Source of the DNA: Paraburkholderia guartelaensis
Lineage (GTDB): Bacteria; Pseudomonadota; Gammaproteobacteria; Burkholderiales; Burkholderiaceae
Direction: 5' to 3'
NCBI RefSeq assembly: GCF_004353905.1
Contig: NZ_SMOD01000015.1
Location: forward strand, 62,001-126,000
DNA length: 64,000 bases
Under the pieces are notes generated by a model. The model saw only the letters and a program-made list of their open reading frames with translations, searched no databases and had not been told where the DNA came from. Below are positions 52,053 through 62,236 of the stretch, in pieces. The translations under genes and the position numbers were made by a program. Each line of letters begins with the position of its first letter. Positions within the stretch are counted from its first letter, which is position 1.

Positions 52053-54041
52053 TCAGTTGATCTTCACAATGCCGCCCTTGACCACCAGCATGCCGCCTCC
52101 ATCCACCGTCTGCTGCACGGCGCCCTTGTTCGTCACGCTCTGCGCTTCGTTCGAAAGCGTGCCGTCCGACTTGTTGGTCAGCGACGTCCCGGCCTGATTC
52201 GTGAGCGACACTGCGGCCTGGTTCGTCAGCGACGCATCGCTCTTCGCCGTGAGGTTGCCCGTGCTTTGCAGCGTTAGCGTGCCGCTCACCTTGATGGTGA
52301 GGTTGCCGTCTACGGTGAGCGTCATGTTCCCCGTCACCGTCTGATCGAGATTGCCGCCCACCGTCCGCGTCTCGTTGCCGCCGGCTTTTACGGTGCGTGC
52401 GCCCTTGATGTCGACGGTTTCGTCGCCGGTCTTCACCGTCGTGGTGCGGTTGCCCTGCTCGACCGTCAGCGTATCGTTGCCTTCCTTGATCGTATGGGCG
52501 CGGTCATTCTTGATCGTGCTCGTTTCGTTGTGGTCGATGGTCCACGTGGCGTCGTTGATCACCTTCGCGTTCAGGTCCTTTTGCGCCTGCAGGAAGATTT
52601 CCTCGCTGTCCTGCTTGTCTTCGAAACGCAATTCGTTGAAACCGTTGCCGCCTTTCGAAGTATTCGTCTTGATGCCGGATTGCGTCTGGTTGTCGGGCAG
52701 CGTATAAGGCGGCAGGTTCGCGCCGTTATACACGCTTCCGGTGATGAGCGGCCGGTCCGGGTCACCGTTGATGAAAGTCACCACGACTTCGTCGCCCACG
52801 CGCGGCATGAACTGCATGCCAAAGCGCTTGCTCGCCCAGGGCTGCGCCACGCGAATCCAGCACGAACTCTGTTCGTCGTTCTGGCCGTCGCGGTCCCAGT
52901 GAAACTGAACCTTCACGCGGCCGTACTGATCGGTCCACAATTCCTCGCCGCTTTTGCCCACCACCGTCGCGGTCTGCGTCGGCATGAAGGGGCGCGGCGT
53001 CGTTCGCGCGGGCCGCCAGGTCGTCGCGAACGGGAACGCTTCGAAGCGGTTGCGATAGCGGTTGTGATCGGCTTCGTGGGTCACACTGCGTACAACCCAT
53101 TCGATATTGGCGTCGCTGGATTCGTGATCTGCCAGCGTAAAGCGGCAGCCAGGCGCGAGTGCGCGGCAATCGCTTTCGGCAATCAGGATCCGTGTGGGCG
53201 CACGCAGCGCGTCCACACGGTGTTTGGAGAGCGTGGAGCCATCGCTGCTGGTGGCGTAGCGCCCCGGATACTCGTACACGCTATGTCCGTTCGATGCCGC
53301 CTGTGCCTGCGAGTAGAGTTGCGCGGTCGGCGTTCCCCACGCGTAGTCGGTGTGCGAGAAGAGCCCGGTAGCCGTCTCTTCGATGACTTCGCAATGGACG
53401 ATCTGCGTCGATTCGCGCGCGCCGCTCGTGCCGCCTGTGTAGTGCAGTGTTGCGTCGCCGGGCAAAGGCGTGAAGGCGTCGTTGCTGTCGGCAATGACGA
53501 GCGTATGGCTGCCCGTATCGTGGCGGAAGAAATAGAACCAGCCTTCCTCTTCGCAAAGGCGGCTCACGAACGCGAAGTCGGTCTCCGCGTACTGCACGCA
53601 CCATTCGCGCGTAGCGGCCGTGCCCGTGAGCGAGAAGGAGTAGTCCGTCAAGCTGTGCCCCCCGAATATGGCCTGGATGATCTCTTGCGCGTTTTTGCCC
53701 TGAAATATGCGGTTGTTTCGCGAGAGCGTGAGCAACCACAACCATGAACGCAGTTCCAGGGTGAAGTGGCTGGCGTCTATCGTCGAGGGCAACTGCGCGG
53801 CGCGCGTGCAAACGGCGTCGATCAGCCTGGGCGACTGGCCCCACGCGAGCGAGAGCGTTGCATGGTTACCCGTCATGCCCGAGGGCGCGGGTGGCGGCAA
53901 TCCGCCGTGAGCGTGCAGCGTCAGCGTGGTGGGAGCGTCCAGCGCCTCGCGCGCCTCGAAGCTGGCGGGAAAGAGGGTGCTGAACGCGCTGCCGGTGAGG
54001 CTGATGCGCGCATCGGTGTCGGCGGAGATGGGGCGGTTCAT
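52053..54041 (-). CDS. vgrG: Type VI secretion spike protein VgrG
   Basis: A 662-residue VgrG/TssI. The N-terminal gp27-like and OB parts (to about 480) show YAETDFAFVSRLCEEEGWFYFF and WGTPTAQLYSQ; the middle has the conserved SCWIRVAQPWASKRFGMQFMPRVGDEVVV and GDPDRPLITGSVYN. The C-terminus is a long beta-helical needle with repeating TVxGN/TV segments (about 500-660), ending in MLVVKGGIVKIN. No extra C-terminal effector domain is present, so it is a structural spike. It lies 38 bp after clpV in the same direction. Confidence 0.93.
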   Translation of the reverse strand: MNRPISADTDARISLTGSAFSTLFPASFEAREALDAPTTLTLHAHGGLPPPAPSGMTGNHATLSLAWGQSPRLIDAVCTRAAQLPSTIDASHFTLELRSWLWLLTLSRNNRIFQGKNAQEIIQAIFGGHSLTDYSFSLTGTAATREWCVQYAETDFAFVSRLCEEEGWFYFFRHDTGSHTLVIADSNDAFTPLPGDATLHYTGGTSGARESTQIVHCEVIEETATGLFSHTDYAWGTPTAQLYSQAQAASNGHSVYEYPGRYATSSDGSTLSKHRVDALRAPTRILIAESDCRALAPGCRFTLADHESSDANIEWVVRSVTHEADHNRYRNRFEAFPFATTWRPARTTPRPFMPTQTATVVGKSGEELWTDQYGRVKVQFHWDRDGQNDEQSSCWIRVAQPWASKRFGMQFMPRVGDEVVVTFINGDPDRPLITGSVYNGANLPPYTLPDNQTQSGIKTNTSKGGNGFNELRFEDKQDSEEIFLQAQKDLNAKVINDATWTIDHNETSTIKNDRAHTIKEGNDTLTVEQGNRTTTVKTGDETVDIKGARTVKAGGNETRTVGGNLDQTVTGNMTLTVDGNLTIKVSGTLTLQSTGNLTAKSDASLTNQAAVSLTNQAGTSLTNKSDGTLSNEAQSVTNKGAVQQTVDGGGMLVVKGGIVKIN

Positions 54042-54078
54042 CGCGAGGATAGTGTTTCGTGGCAGGTGGTGTGCATCG

Positions 54079-56733
54079 TCATTCGAGCGCCCACTGCGCG
54101 AGCGTGCCGACCAGCTCGTTCATGAGCACGTTGTCGATCTCGCGCGCACCGCCCGCGGCGCGGCAGCGCGCGAGCACGGCGTCGATGATCCTGCTGTCGA
54201 AAGCGAACTGTTTGCCCGTGGCGTCGCGGTAGCGCATGCGCAGTTGTTCGAGCTTCTTTTCGATGATGGCGCGCAGCACCGTGTCGTCGAGCGCCGCATA
54301 AGGCACGGCGGTCATGCGCGCAAGGAACGCCGGGCGAAACGCGTGCAGCAGCTCTTCGTGCAACCGCCGCTGGAAGGCGTCTGTGGCGAGCGTTGCGGCG
54401 GGCGTATTGAGCAGCAATTCGGCGCCCACGTTGCTGGTGGCGAGGATCACGGTGTTGCGAAAATCCACCACGAGCCCGGTGCCGTCTTCCATGACGCCCT
54501 TGTCGAAGACGTTGTAGAACGCTTCTAGCACGTCGACATGCGCTTTTTCGATCTCGTCGAGCAGGACGACGCTATAAGGGCGCCTGCGCACGGCCTCAGT
54601 GAGCTGGCCGCCGCTCGCATAGCCCACATAGCCCGGCGGCGCGCCGCGTAGCTGCGAGACGGCGTGCGCTTCCTGATACGCGGCGAGGTCGATCACGATG
54701 AGGTTGCGCTCTCCGCCATAGAGTGCATCCGCAAGGGCGTAGGCCGTCTCCGTCTTGCCGACCCCCGTTGGCCCCACGAGCAGAAATACGCCTACCGGGC
54801 GCAACGGATCGGCGAGTCCCGCGCGCCAGGCCTGGATGCGCATGGCGATGCGGTTGAGCGCGACGTCCTGGCCCACGATGCGCTGCGCGAGACGGCCCTT
54901 GAGCGTGCGCACGGCGTGGGCTTCGTCAGCGAGCATCTTGCCCACGGGAATGCCGGTCCAGCTCGCAATCACAGAGGCGATGGTTTTCGAGTCCACGCAA
55001 ACCGGCACCATGGGGTCGTCGTCGCGTATCGCTTCGAGGCCGCTTTCGAGGCGCGCCAGTTCGGCGGCGAGGTCTTCGCGCGGGTCGGCGGCTTCGTTGT
55101 TCTCGTTCGCGTCCGCGCTGTCTGGCGGTTCTTGCGCACCGTCGTTGGATGCGTCGCGAGGCGTTGCGTCGAGGGCAGCCAGGCGCGCGCGTACCGCGAG
55201 AATCTCGCGCACCGTAGCGGCCTCGTCACGCCAGCGCATTTCCAGCGTCTCGACGAGCGTGGCGTTGTGCGCATGTTCGGCTTCGAGCGTGGCGAGGCGC
55301 TGCGTGTGGTTCGCGCCGAGCACCGTTTCTGTGCGCAGGCGCAGCAGTTCGTCGTCGAGCGCGCGCTGCCGGTGCCTGGCGGCTTCGAGTTGCGGCGGCG
55401 TGTCGTGCTGCGCGAGGGCCACGCGCGCGCAAGCGGTGTCGAGCACGGCGATCGCCTTGTCGGGCAACTGGCGCGCGGAGATGTACCGGTGCGAGAGTTT
55501 CACTGCATCGACGATGGCCGCGTCGAGGATCGTCACGTTGTGATGTGCCTCGAACTTTTGCGCCAGCGCGCGCAGCATGGCGATGGCCGTGGGCTCGTCG
55601 GGGGCTTCGATCTGCACGAGCTGGAAGCGCCGCGCGAGCGCGGGGTCGCGCTCGAAGTACTTCTTGTATTCGAGCCACGTCGTGGCCGCGATCGTGCGCA
55701 GCTCGCCGCGCGCAAGGGCGGGCTTGAGCAGGTTGGCGGCGTCGCTGCCGCCTTCCGCGCCGCCCGCGCCGATCATCGTATGGGCCTCGTCGATGAAGAG
55801 CACCACGGGCCGCGGCGAGTGCCGCGCTTCGTCGATCACCGCGCGCAGGCGCCGCTCGAACTCGCCTTTCAAGCCAGCACCCGCCTGCAGCAGCGCGAGG
55901 TCGAGCATGCGCAGCGAGACCTCGGCAAGCGGCGGCGGCACGTCGCCCGCCGCGATGCGCAGCGCGAGTCCTTCGACCACGGCCGTTTTGCCCACGCCCG
56001 GCGCGCCCACGAGCAAGGGGTTGTTCTGTCGCCGCCGCAACAGGATGTCGAGCGTCTGGCGAATCTCCGCATTGCGTCCGATGATCGGGTCGATGCGTCC
56101 GGCCCGTGCTTCGGCGGTGAGGTCGAGCGTGTACTGGTCGAGCAGGGCGGGCGATGGCGCCGCGGGCTCCAGGGCACCGGTCAGCGCGGGAACGCCCGCG
56201 TTGTCGTCCATGGCCGCTTCGAGCGGTGCGATTGGCGATGTCGACGCGAGCGGCGCGGACGCTTCGATGGGCGCGAGCCAGACACTGAAATTGGCGCGCA
56301 GCGCGGCGCTCGCCACGCGAAGCAGCGTCGGTGCGCCATGCACGGCGCGTGCGCGCAGCGCGTCGTTTTCGAGCAGGGCGATAAGCAGCGTCGCCGCGCG
56401 TACGCGCGGCTGCTGGAGCACGACGGTGGATTGCACGAGCGCGTCCTGGAGCCACACGAGCAGGTCGGGCGAGAACGACGGCATGCCCGTGTTGCCGCGC
56501 TTGAAGCGCGCGATCGCCATGCGGATTTCGGCGCTGAGCGCGGCGCGGTCCACGCCGAAGTGCGGCAGCACGCACGCGAAATCGCCGCCCTCGGGCTCGG
56601 CGAGCGTGAGCAGCCAGTGCTCGATTTCGACCACGAAATGTGTTTCGCGCAGGCATTGCTGCGCGGCGCGTTCGAGGGCTTCGCGCGGCTCGCGCTCGAG
56701 GCGCGCAACGAGCGTCTTGAGATCGAGCGTCAC
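54079..56733 (-). CDS. clpV: Type VI secretion AAA+ ATPase ClpV (TssH)
   Basis: An 884-residue ClpB-like double AAA+ ATPase that disassembles the contracted TssB/TssC sheath. The N-terminal domain starts with the helix MTLDLKTLVARLEREPREAL. The first AAA+ domain has LLVGAPGVGKTAVVEGLA and VVLFIDEAHTMIGAGG; the second has FLLVGPTGVGKTETAYALAD and VVLLDEIEKAH. A coiled-coil region lies between them (about 405-520) and contains an Asp/Glu/Asn-rich insert. It overlaps tssG by 4 bp. Confidence 0.95.
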   Translation of the reverse strand: MTLDLKTLVARLEREPREALERAAQQCLRETHFVVEIEHWLLTLAEPEGGDFACVLPHFGVDRAALSAEIRMAIARFKRGNTGMPSFSPDLLVWLQDALVQSTVVLQQPRVRAATLLIALLENDALRARAVHGAPTLLRVASAALRANFSVWLAPIEASAPLASTSPIAPLEAAMDDNAGVPALTGALEPAAPSPALLDQYTLDLTAEARAGRIDPIIGRNAEIRQTLDILLRRRQNNPLLVGAPGVGKTAVVEGLALRIAAGDVPPPLAEVSLRMLDLALLQAGAGLKGEFERRLRAVIDEARHSPRPVVLFIDEAHTMIGAGGAEGGSDAANLLKPALARGELRTIAATTWLEYKKYFERDPALARRFQLVQIEAPDEPTAIAMLRALAQKFEAHHNVTILDAAIVDAVKLSHRYISARQLPDKAIAVLDTACARVALAQHDTPPQLEAARHRQRALDDELLRLRTETVLGANHTQRLATLEAEHAHNATLVETLEMRWRDEAATVREILAVRARLAALDATPRDASNDGAQEPPDSADANENNEAADPREDLAAELARLESGLEAIRDDDPMVPVCVDSKTIASVIASWTGIPVGKMLADEAHAVRTLKGRLAQRIVGQDVALNRIAMRIQAWRAGLADPLRPVGVFLLVGPTGVGKTETAYALADALYGGERNLIVIDLAAYQEAHAVSQLRGAPPGYVGYASGGQLTEAVRRRPYSVVLLDEIEKAHVDVLEAFYNVFDKGVMEDGTGLVVDFRNTVILATSNVGAELLLNTPAATLATDAFQRRLHEELLHAFRPAFLARMTAVPYAALDDTVLRAIIEKKLEQLRMRYRDATGKQFAFDSRIIDAVLARCRAAGGAREIDNVLMNELVGTLAQWALE

Positions 56734-57860
56734 GGCCCGGTACGCCCCTGATTGTCATCGGGCGCAAGGCGTGTGAGGCGCGCGGGCGCTGCTTCCGCCG
56801 CGCCGGCCCAGGCGGTCCAGCCTAGCCTCAGCGGCGCTTGCCGCGAGAGGCGCGCGCGTGGCAATTCGCCCGCGGAGAGCTGCAGTTCGAGATGCACCTT
56901 GAGTTCGGCGCCGAACCACTCGCCGGCCAGCGAATGCAGTGCTTCGTGGGCAGGCGCGCCCGGCAGGAAGGCTTCGTACTGCTCACGCCGTAGCGGCCCG
57001 AGCCGCACGCGTATGCCCTGGTGCTCGTCCCAGATCCGCGTGCCCGCAACGGCGTCCTGGCCGAGCCGCCGGTTGCGCCCGCCGGAGCCGATCGCCGTGC
57101 GGCTCGCCGGGGGCAGCGTGCGCCAGCCGCCCGCAAACGGCGTAGAGCGCACGTGTACGCGGAAATGATGGAGCACCATGACGTCGAAACCCGCGAGCGA
57201 ACGCCGACGGTTCGCGAAGAGGCCCGTGCGCGCCAGCACAGCACGTATGTCAAGCGGCTCGGGCGGTGTTGCGGCTTCCTGCGCCGCGCGATCGTACGCG
57301 GCGCGTGAGTTCAGCGAGGCGTTGCCCGTCAGCGCGCGCAGCACGACATCGGCTGAGCGCTGCGACGTGGCGGGCAGCGGCTCGGCGCTGCGGTACTTGC
57401 GCTGCGCACGATAGAGCAGCGCAAGCAGCCGGTGCTGGAAGATGTCGAGAAACGCCGCTGCCGAGCGGTCCTTGCGGCGCAGACGGTCCTGCAGCCATTC
57501 CTGCCATGCGCCCGGCAGGGGACCGTTCGGGCCGCCCAGCGCGAACGCGTTGACCTGGAGCTGGGGCGTTCCCGCATTTCCGGATTGGCTGTATGCTTCT
57601 TCGCCCGGCTGAGGCGCAAAAGCGAGCGAGCGTGGCAAGCCGCGCCGCAAAGGCCCGAGCGCGCTCGCCGGAAACGCGGGAGACAGATTGCCGCTCAGCG
57701 CGAGCGCTTCCTGGCTGGGGTCGAGCCCGGTGCCGAGCGGCTGCGCATGCGGCTGCAACAACTCGAGCAGGCGCACGGCCTGCGTGAATTCGAACGCGTG
57801 CGGTTCGTCGAACAGCCGCTGCGTCAGAGAACGAGCGGGCTGCCCATCGTCGGCCGCCAT
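56730..57860 (-). CDS. tssG: Type VI secretion baseplate protein TssG
   Basis: A 376-residue TssG (VasB/ImpH family), a baseplate wedge component. Family landmarks are LTQRLFDEPHAFEFTQAVRLLEL near the start, GPNGPLPGAWQEWLQDRLRR, FLDIFQHRLLALLYRAQRKY and VRLGPLRREQYEAFLPG. The start at 57860 (MAADDGQPAR) lies 37 bp inside tssF; the longer frame to 58034 was rejected. It overlaps clpV by 4 bp. Confidence 0.9.
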   Translation of the reverse strand: MAADDGQPARSLTQRLFDEPHAFEFTQAVRLLELLQPHAQPLGTGLDPSQEALALSGNLSPAFPASALGPLRRGLPRSLAFAPQPGEEAYSQSGNAGTPQLQVNAFALGGPNGPLPGAWQEWLQDRLRRKDRSAAAFLDIFQHRLLALLYRAQRKYRSAEPLPATSQRSADVVLRALTGNASLNSRAAYDRAAQEAATPPEPLDIRAVLARTGLFANRRRSLAGFDVMVLHHFRVHVRSTPFAGGWRTLPPASRTAIGSGGRNRRLGQDAVAGTRIWDEHQGIRVRLGPLRREQYEAFLPGAPAHEALHSLAGEWFGAELKVHLELQLSAGELPRARLSRQAPLRLGWTAWAGAAEAAPARLTRLAPDDNQGRTGP

Positions 57861-59611
57861 GTGCGGATCTCCCGACCGTCGCGCACGAGCGAGGTCTGTA
57901 CGAAACGGTTGACGCTCGCATAGAGCGAGAAAAATTGCGCGAGCACACCGGAAAAGAGCACGGTGCTCGCGCCCACGAAACTCGCTTCGTCGAGTTCGAT
58001 CCGCACGCCGAGTCCGTTGCGCCAGCCGCGCCAACGGTCCGTACCGACATGCGCGACGATGGGTTCGCTCGACACGGCCACGAGCCCCGCGATCTGGCGC
58101 TGCGAGGGGGCATGCGCGCCGAGATTGTGGAGCATGAGCATTTCACGCAGCGACTGCAGCGCCTGCGGGCCTTCCACGATCGACGTGTGATTGAGGACGA
58201 GCTGCGACACGAGACGCCAGCGCGACGTGCCGTCGAGCGCGGCCACGATCTGCGGCGTGGGCCGGTGCGCAATGCGCACGCTCGCCACGGGGCCCGGCAC
58301 TTCGAACGACAGCGCGGCGCCCGGTGCGAGCCGGTGAGCCAGATGACGATTGGTGCACAGCAGGTCCGCAGTTAGCGTGCGCGCCGCGGGCGCGGAAGGA
58401 TTGAAGCGCGTGTCGACGAATGTGAGCATGACGTCGCTGCCGGGACGCGACGGATGCAGCCCGCTCACGCGCCGCGCGTACCAGTACACAGCCGAATCCG
58501 CGCCGTGCATCGAGCCGTACCAGGGTGGCACGTCCGTGACCGTGCGGCCCGCTACGGCACGCACGTTGCGCACGGCGTAGATCTCGGTGCTCGATTCACG
58601 ATGCGCGTCGGGGCTCACGCGCATTTCGCGCGCCGTGCCGTCGGGCCGCAATGGTTCGGAGGTGCGCGCGAACAGATTGAGCGCGCTCGCGCAGCCGAGC
58701 TGGATATCCTGCGTGTGCAACGTGAAGCGCCCGCGCGGGGCGGCCGTGAAGCCGATCACGAGATCGAGGCTATCGAGCGCATCGGCAGGCGGCTTGAACG
58801 GCAGATCGAAGAACGCGAACTTCTCGGGAAATGCGAAGTACTCGACGAGCAGTCGGCAGGCCGGATGCGCGCCGTCTTCGAGCGGCAGCAGCGCGTTTTC
58901 TTCGTCGAAGCCAACCGGGGAAGGCAGGCCGCGTTGCGCGCACAGCGCACCGTCGGGCATCTGCAGCCAGGTGGCCGCGCTGTGCGCGCCGAGCAGATCA
59001 TAGAGCGCGGCGGAGGTGACGGGCGACCCCGTGAGGCGCACGCGCAAGCGTTCGATCGGCAGCGCGCCCAGCTTGTGCGGCCCGATCCCCTGCAGCGTGA
59101 GACGCAACGCCGATTGCAGCGACGCATTGCCGGTGAGCGCCTGGGCCTCCTCGGCGTCGAGCAACTGGGCCGCGGCGAGGGTGATCGGCCAGAGCGTGAC
59201 GTCGCTGCACGTGCGCCAGTGGATCGTCGCGCCGCTCGCGTCCACGTGCATGAGGGGCGTGTCGCGCGGCACGCGATACCCCGCGGCGATGCTGCCTTGC
59301 GTGGGGTCCGGCTCGAACTGCACGATCGTCATGGAAGGCACGGGCCGCGACGCGTAGGGATAGAACTGTTCGAGAAGGCCGTCCGTGAGCGTGGTGTATT
59401 CGTCGTCGAGCGTGCGCTGGATGCGAGCGGTTAGCACCGCGAAGCTTTCGATGAGGCGTTCGACGTTCGGATCGGCGCTCTCGCCGGGGCCGAGTTCGAG
59501 CCGCCGGGCGATCTTCGGATAACGCTGCGCAAAGCCTTCGCTCGCGCGGCGCAGATAAGTCAGCTCGCGCTGGTAGTAGTCGAGCAGTTGCGCATCAAGC
59601 GAGTCGTTCAT
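57824..59611 (-). CDS. tssF: Type VI secretion baseplate protein TssF
   Basis: A 595-residue TssF (VasA/ImpG family). The N-terminus LLDYYQRELTYLRRASEGFAQRYPKIARRLEL is highly characteristic, and VERLIESFAVLTARIQRTLDDEY follows. It forms wedge complexes with TssG in the baseplate. Its start overlaps tssE by 17 bp and its end overlaps tssG by 37 bp, showing tight coupling of the leftward operon. Confidence 0.95.
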   Translation of the reverse strand: MNDSLDAQLLDYYQRELTYLRRASEGFAQRYPKIARRLELGPGESADPNVERLIESFAVLTARIQRTLDDEYTTLTDGLLEQFYPYASRPVPSMTIVQFEPDPTQGSIAAGYRVPRDTPLMHVDASGATIHWRTCSDVTLWPITLAAAQLLDAEEAQALTGNASLQSALRLTLQGIGPHKLGALPIERLRVRLTGSPVTSAALYDLLGAHSAATWLQMPDGALCAQRGLPSPVGFDEENALLPLEDGAHPACRLLVEYFAFPEKFAFFDLPFKPPADALDSLDLVIGFTAAPRGRFTLHTQDIQLGCASALNLFARTSEPLRPDGTAREMRVSPDAHRESSTEIYAVRNVRAVAGRTVTDVPPWYGSMHGADSAVYWYARRVSGLHPSRPGSDVMLTFVDTRFNPSAPAARTLTADLLCTNRHLAHRLAPGAALSFEVPGPVASVRIAHRPTPQIVAALDGTSRWRLVSQLVLNHTSIVEGPQALQSLREMLMLHNLGAHAPSQRQIAGLVAVSSEPIVAHVGTDRWRGWRNGLGVRIELDEASFVGASTVLFSGVLAQFFSLYASVNRFVQTSLVRDGREIRTWRPTMGSPLVL

Positions 59612-60089
59612 CGACGATCCCGATGGACTGCGTTTCGCCGTCCTGCCCGGCGACGTAGGTGACGACGTGCTCCACGCCGTCGCTGCCGCGCAGCATTCCC
59701 CGAATGCGCAGGCACAGCCGCCATGGCGCGGCGGCGTCCGCTTCGATTTTCACGCGCGGGTCGCGAAGGCGCGGCTCGAACGCGCGGATCGCCTCGGCCA
59801 CTTCGCGCTCGATCACCGCCCGGTCTTCCGCGCGCGCCGCGCTTTGGCCGCTCCAGTCGGGCAGGCCGTAAAGCAGGACGTCCGGCGCGCGCGGCAGGCG
59901 TGGCGTGCCGCGGCGCGTGTTGAGAAGGCGCAGCAACTCGGAGCGCACCGACGCGCGCAAGCCGGCCGCGTCCAGCGTGCGCGCGGCGAGCTCGTCGACT
60001 GACTCATGCGCGTCGAAAGGCGCGTCGTCGGCCAGCCGCTCGAAGAGCGGCATGGGCGCGATGGCGATGAAGGCGCGGACGTTCGCCAC
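59595..60089 (-). CDS. tssE: Type VI secretion baseplate protein TssE
   Basis: A 164-residue gp25-like baseplate protein. Family features are SELLRLLNTRRGTPRLP, LLYGLPDWSG and AEAIRAFEPRLRDPRVKIE. The GTG at 60089 gives the full conserved N-terminus (FERLADDA region from residue 16) but has no clear ribosome-binding site, suggesting coupling to hcp, whose stop lies 12 bp upstream; an internal ATG at 60053 is an alternative. Confidence 0.9.
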   Translation of the reverse strand: MANVRAFIAIAPMPLFERLADDAPFDAHESVDELAARTLDAAGLRASVRSELLRLLNTRRGTPRLPRAPDVLLYGLPDWSGQSAARAEDRAVIEREVAEAIRAFEPRLRDPRVKIEADAAAPWRLCLRIRGMLRGSDGVEHVVTYVAGQDGETQSIGIVDERLA

Positions 60090-60101
60090 AGGCGGTGCGC
60101 G

Positions 60102-60608
60102 CTAGGCTGCTGCCTTCACGACCTTGTTCGCGGCCAGGTCCCACGTCGTGGCCGCTGTGCCTTCCTTGGTGGCGTCGTCCTTCTGCGCGGTGAGTTCCCA
60201 CTTGATCTTCGTGAAGTTCAGCGAGAGCGTTTCCACGGGCTTGCCACCCGCGCCGCCCGACACGCTCACGTTGCTCAGCACGACATTGTTCAGCGTATAG
60301 GTGATGAACGGCATGATCTTGCCGTCGCTTTCGGCGGCGTTGCGGCCCACTACGATGGTCGCGCTCGCGATGGCCTTGCCGGAGCAGCAATATTCGTTGA
60401 GCGTGGGCGTGGCGACGTCGACGAACTTCGTCACGGTGAATTCGCCGAGATGGGGCTTGCCCGACGTGCGCTCCGAGTTGCTGACGTCGTTGGTGACCTG
60501 CATCGCCACGTTGTGGCTGTACGACATCAACTCGATCTTGTCGGTATAGCCTTCCAGCGTGCACTCGCCTTTGATGTCGCTGCCGAGGTCGAGAATGATC
60601 GAATCCAT
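60102..60608 (-). CDS. hcp: Type VI secretion tube protein Hcp
   Basis: A 168-residue Hcp/TssD, the stacked-ring tube component. The opening ILDLGSDIKGECTLEGYTDKIELMSYSHNV and the later FVDVATPTLNEYCCSGKAIASATIVVGR, plus the C-terminal LSLNFTKIKWELTAQK, are standard for the family. It is flanked by tssC (131 bp upstream) and tssE (12 bp downstream). Confidence 0.95.
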   Translation of the reverse strand: MDSIILDLGSDIKGECTLEGYTDKIELMSYSHNVAMQVTNDVSNSERTSGKPHLGEFTVTKFVDVATPTLNEYCCSGKAIASATIVVGRNAAESDGKIMPFITYTLNNVVLSNVSVSGGAGGKPVETLSLNFTKIKWELTAQKDDATKEGTAATTWDLAANKVVKAAA

Positions 60609-60739
60609 GGTTTGCTGCTCCCGAAGCAGTAAAGAACCGCGCGGGCCGCATGCGCGGCGCCAGGCGCGTTCAGGGACCAGGGGCGCTCATGCGCCGCCTG
60701 GCCGTCGTCTCTTCATCGAATCGCTTTTTTGCGGGTGGA

Positions 60740-62215
60740 TCAGGCGGCCGCCGGCGGAGGCAGCGTCGCCACGAGCCGGATCGAGGCAGTGAGTTCCTCG
60801 AGCTGGAAGTGCGGCCTCAGGAACACCGTCGCGCGGTATGCGCCGGGTTTGCCCGGCACATCTGTCACGTCCACGCGCGCCTCGCGCAGCGGATACTGGG
60901 CCTTGATTTCCTGCGGCGCGTTGTCGTTCACGAGCACGTAGTCGGCAATCCACGTGTTGAGATAGGCGCGCACGTTATCGCGCGTCATGAAGCTGCCGAC
61001 CTTGTCGCGCATGATCGCCTTGATGTAGTGGGCAAAGCGTGACGCCGCGAGGATATACGGCAGCATGGCCGAAATGCGCGCGTTCGCTGTGGCCTCGGGC
61101 GTGTTGTAGAGCGCCGGCTTGCAGGCGGTCTGGCCGCCGAAGAACACCGCGAGCCCTTCGTTCTTCTTGTGCACGAGCGCAATGAAGCCGAGCGAGTCGA
61201 GCTCCTTTTCACGGCGGTCGGTGATCGCCACTTCCGTTGGGCACTTCATCGCCTTGTCGCCGGAAGCCGTCTGGAAGATATGGTCCGGCAAGCGCTCGAC
61301 CGCGCCGCCGCCTTCCACGCCGCGAATCGCGGCGCACCAGCTGTACTGCGCGAACGCGTTGGTAATCCGTTGCGCGAGGGCGAAGGCGGAGTTGCCCCAC
61401 AGATACTTCGAGTGGTCGGTGCCGTCCACATCCTCGAAGAAGTTCATGCCCTCCACCGGATTGCTGTCCGGATGATAAGGACGCCGCATCAGAATGTGCG
61501 GGAGCGTGAGCGCGACATAGCGCGAGTCTTCGCTCTTGCGGAATTCGCGCCAGCGAGCCATGTCGATGGTCTCGAAGACTTTGGAGAGATCGCGCGGCAC
61601 GCCCAGCTCCGTGAAGCTCGACATGTCGAATAGCTGCGGGTGCGCCGCCGAAATAAACGGCGCGTGCGCGGCAGCGGCCACGGAAGCGAGTTTTTCGAGC
61701 AGGCTCACGTCAGGCGTCTGGCGCGTAAAGTAGTAGTCGCCCACCAGCACGCTAAACGGAAAACCGCCGAACGTGCCGTATTCCTCTTCGTAGATCTTCT
61801 TGAAGAGCGCGCTCGTGTCGACGTCGATGGCCTTCTCGAGATCGTTCTGCAGGTCTTTCTTCGACGCGTTCAGGAGGCGCAGTTTCAGGCGCGTGCCCGT
61901 TTCGGAGCCCTTCACCAAAAAATGCAGCCCGCGCCACGAGGACTCCAGCGCCTGCATGTCGGGGTGGTGCAGGACCTCGTTGAGCTGCTCGCTGATCAGT
62001 TCGTCGATCTTGCGGATGTGATCGTTGATCATCGCCACCGTATCGCGGCTGATGGTCATGTTCTTGTCGAGCACCTGCAGCGCGAACTCGGCGAGCAGCT
62101 CGCGAGCATGCTGCTGCTGCTCCTCGTATTGCGCCATGCGTCCTTCGTGCACGATGCGGTCGAGCAGCGTGACCGTACCCGCCTGCGCGTTCGCGGCGGC
62201 CTGAATGTCTGACAT
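60740..62215 (-). CDS. tssC: Type VI secretion sheath protein TssC (VipB)
   Basis: A 491-residue large sheath subunit. Family segments include LNEVLHHPDMQALESSWRGL, SVLVGDYYFTRQTPDVSLLE and the cysteine-containing FFGGQTACKPALYN. It forms the contractile sheath with TssB, whose gene ends 21 bp upstream. The ATG has a strong GAGGAGACG site. Confidence 0.96.
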   Translation of the reverse strand: MSDIQAAANAQAGTVTLLDRIVHEGRMAQYEEQQQHARELLAEFALQVLDKNMTISRDTVAMINDHIRKIDELISEQLNEVLHHPDMQALESSWRGLHFLVKGSETGTRLKLRLLNASKKDLQNDLEKAIDVDTSALFKKIYEEEYGTFGGFPFSVLVGDYYFTRQTPDVSLLEKLASVAAAAHAPFISAAHPQLFDMSSFTELGVPRDLSKVFETIDMARWREFRKSEDSRYVALTLPHILMRRPYHPDSNPVEGMNFFEDVDGTDHSKYLWGNSAFALAQRITNAFAQYSWCAAIRGVEGGGAVERLPDHIFQTASGDKAMKCPTEVAITDRREKELDSLGFIALVHKKNEGLAVFFGGQTACKPALYNTPEATANARISAMLPYILAASRFAHYIKAIMRDKVGSFMTRDNVRAYLNTWIADYVLVNDNAPQEIKAQYPLREARVDVTDVPGKPGAYRATVFLRPHFQLEELTASIRLVATLPPPAAA

Positions 62216-62236
62216 GATCGTCTCCTCGCGTTGGGC

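Noticed and set aside
54664..56751. Long rightward open frame opposite clpV
   Set aside because: It is antisense to an unmistakable ClpV; low-complexity Arg/Gly/Val-rich translation without family features.
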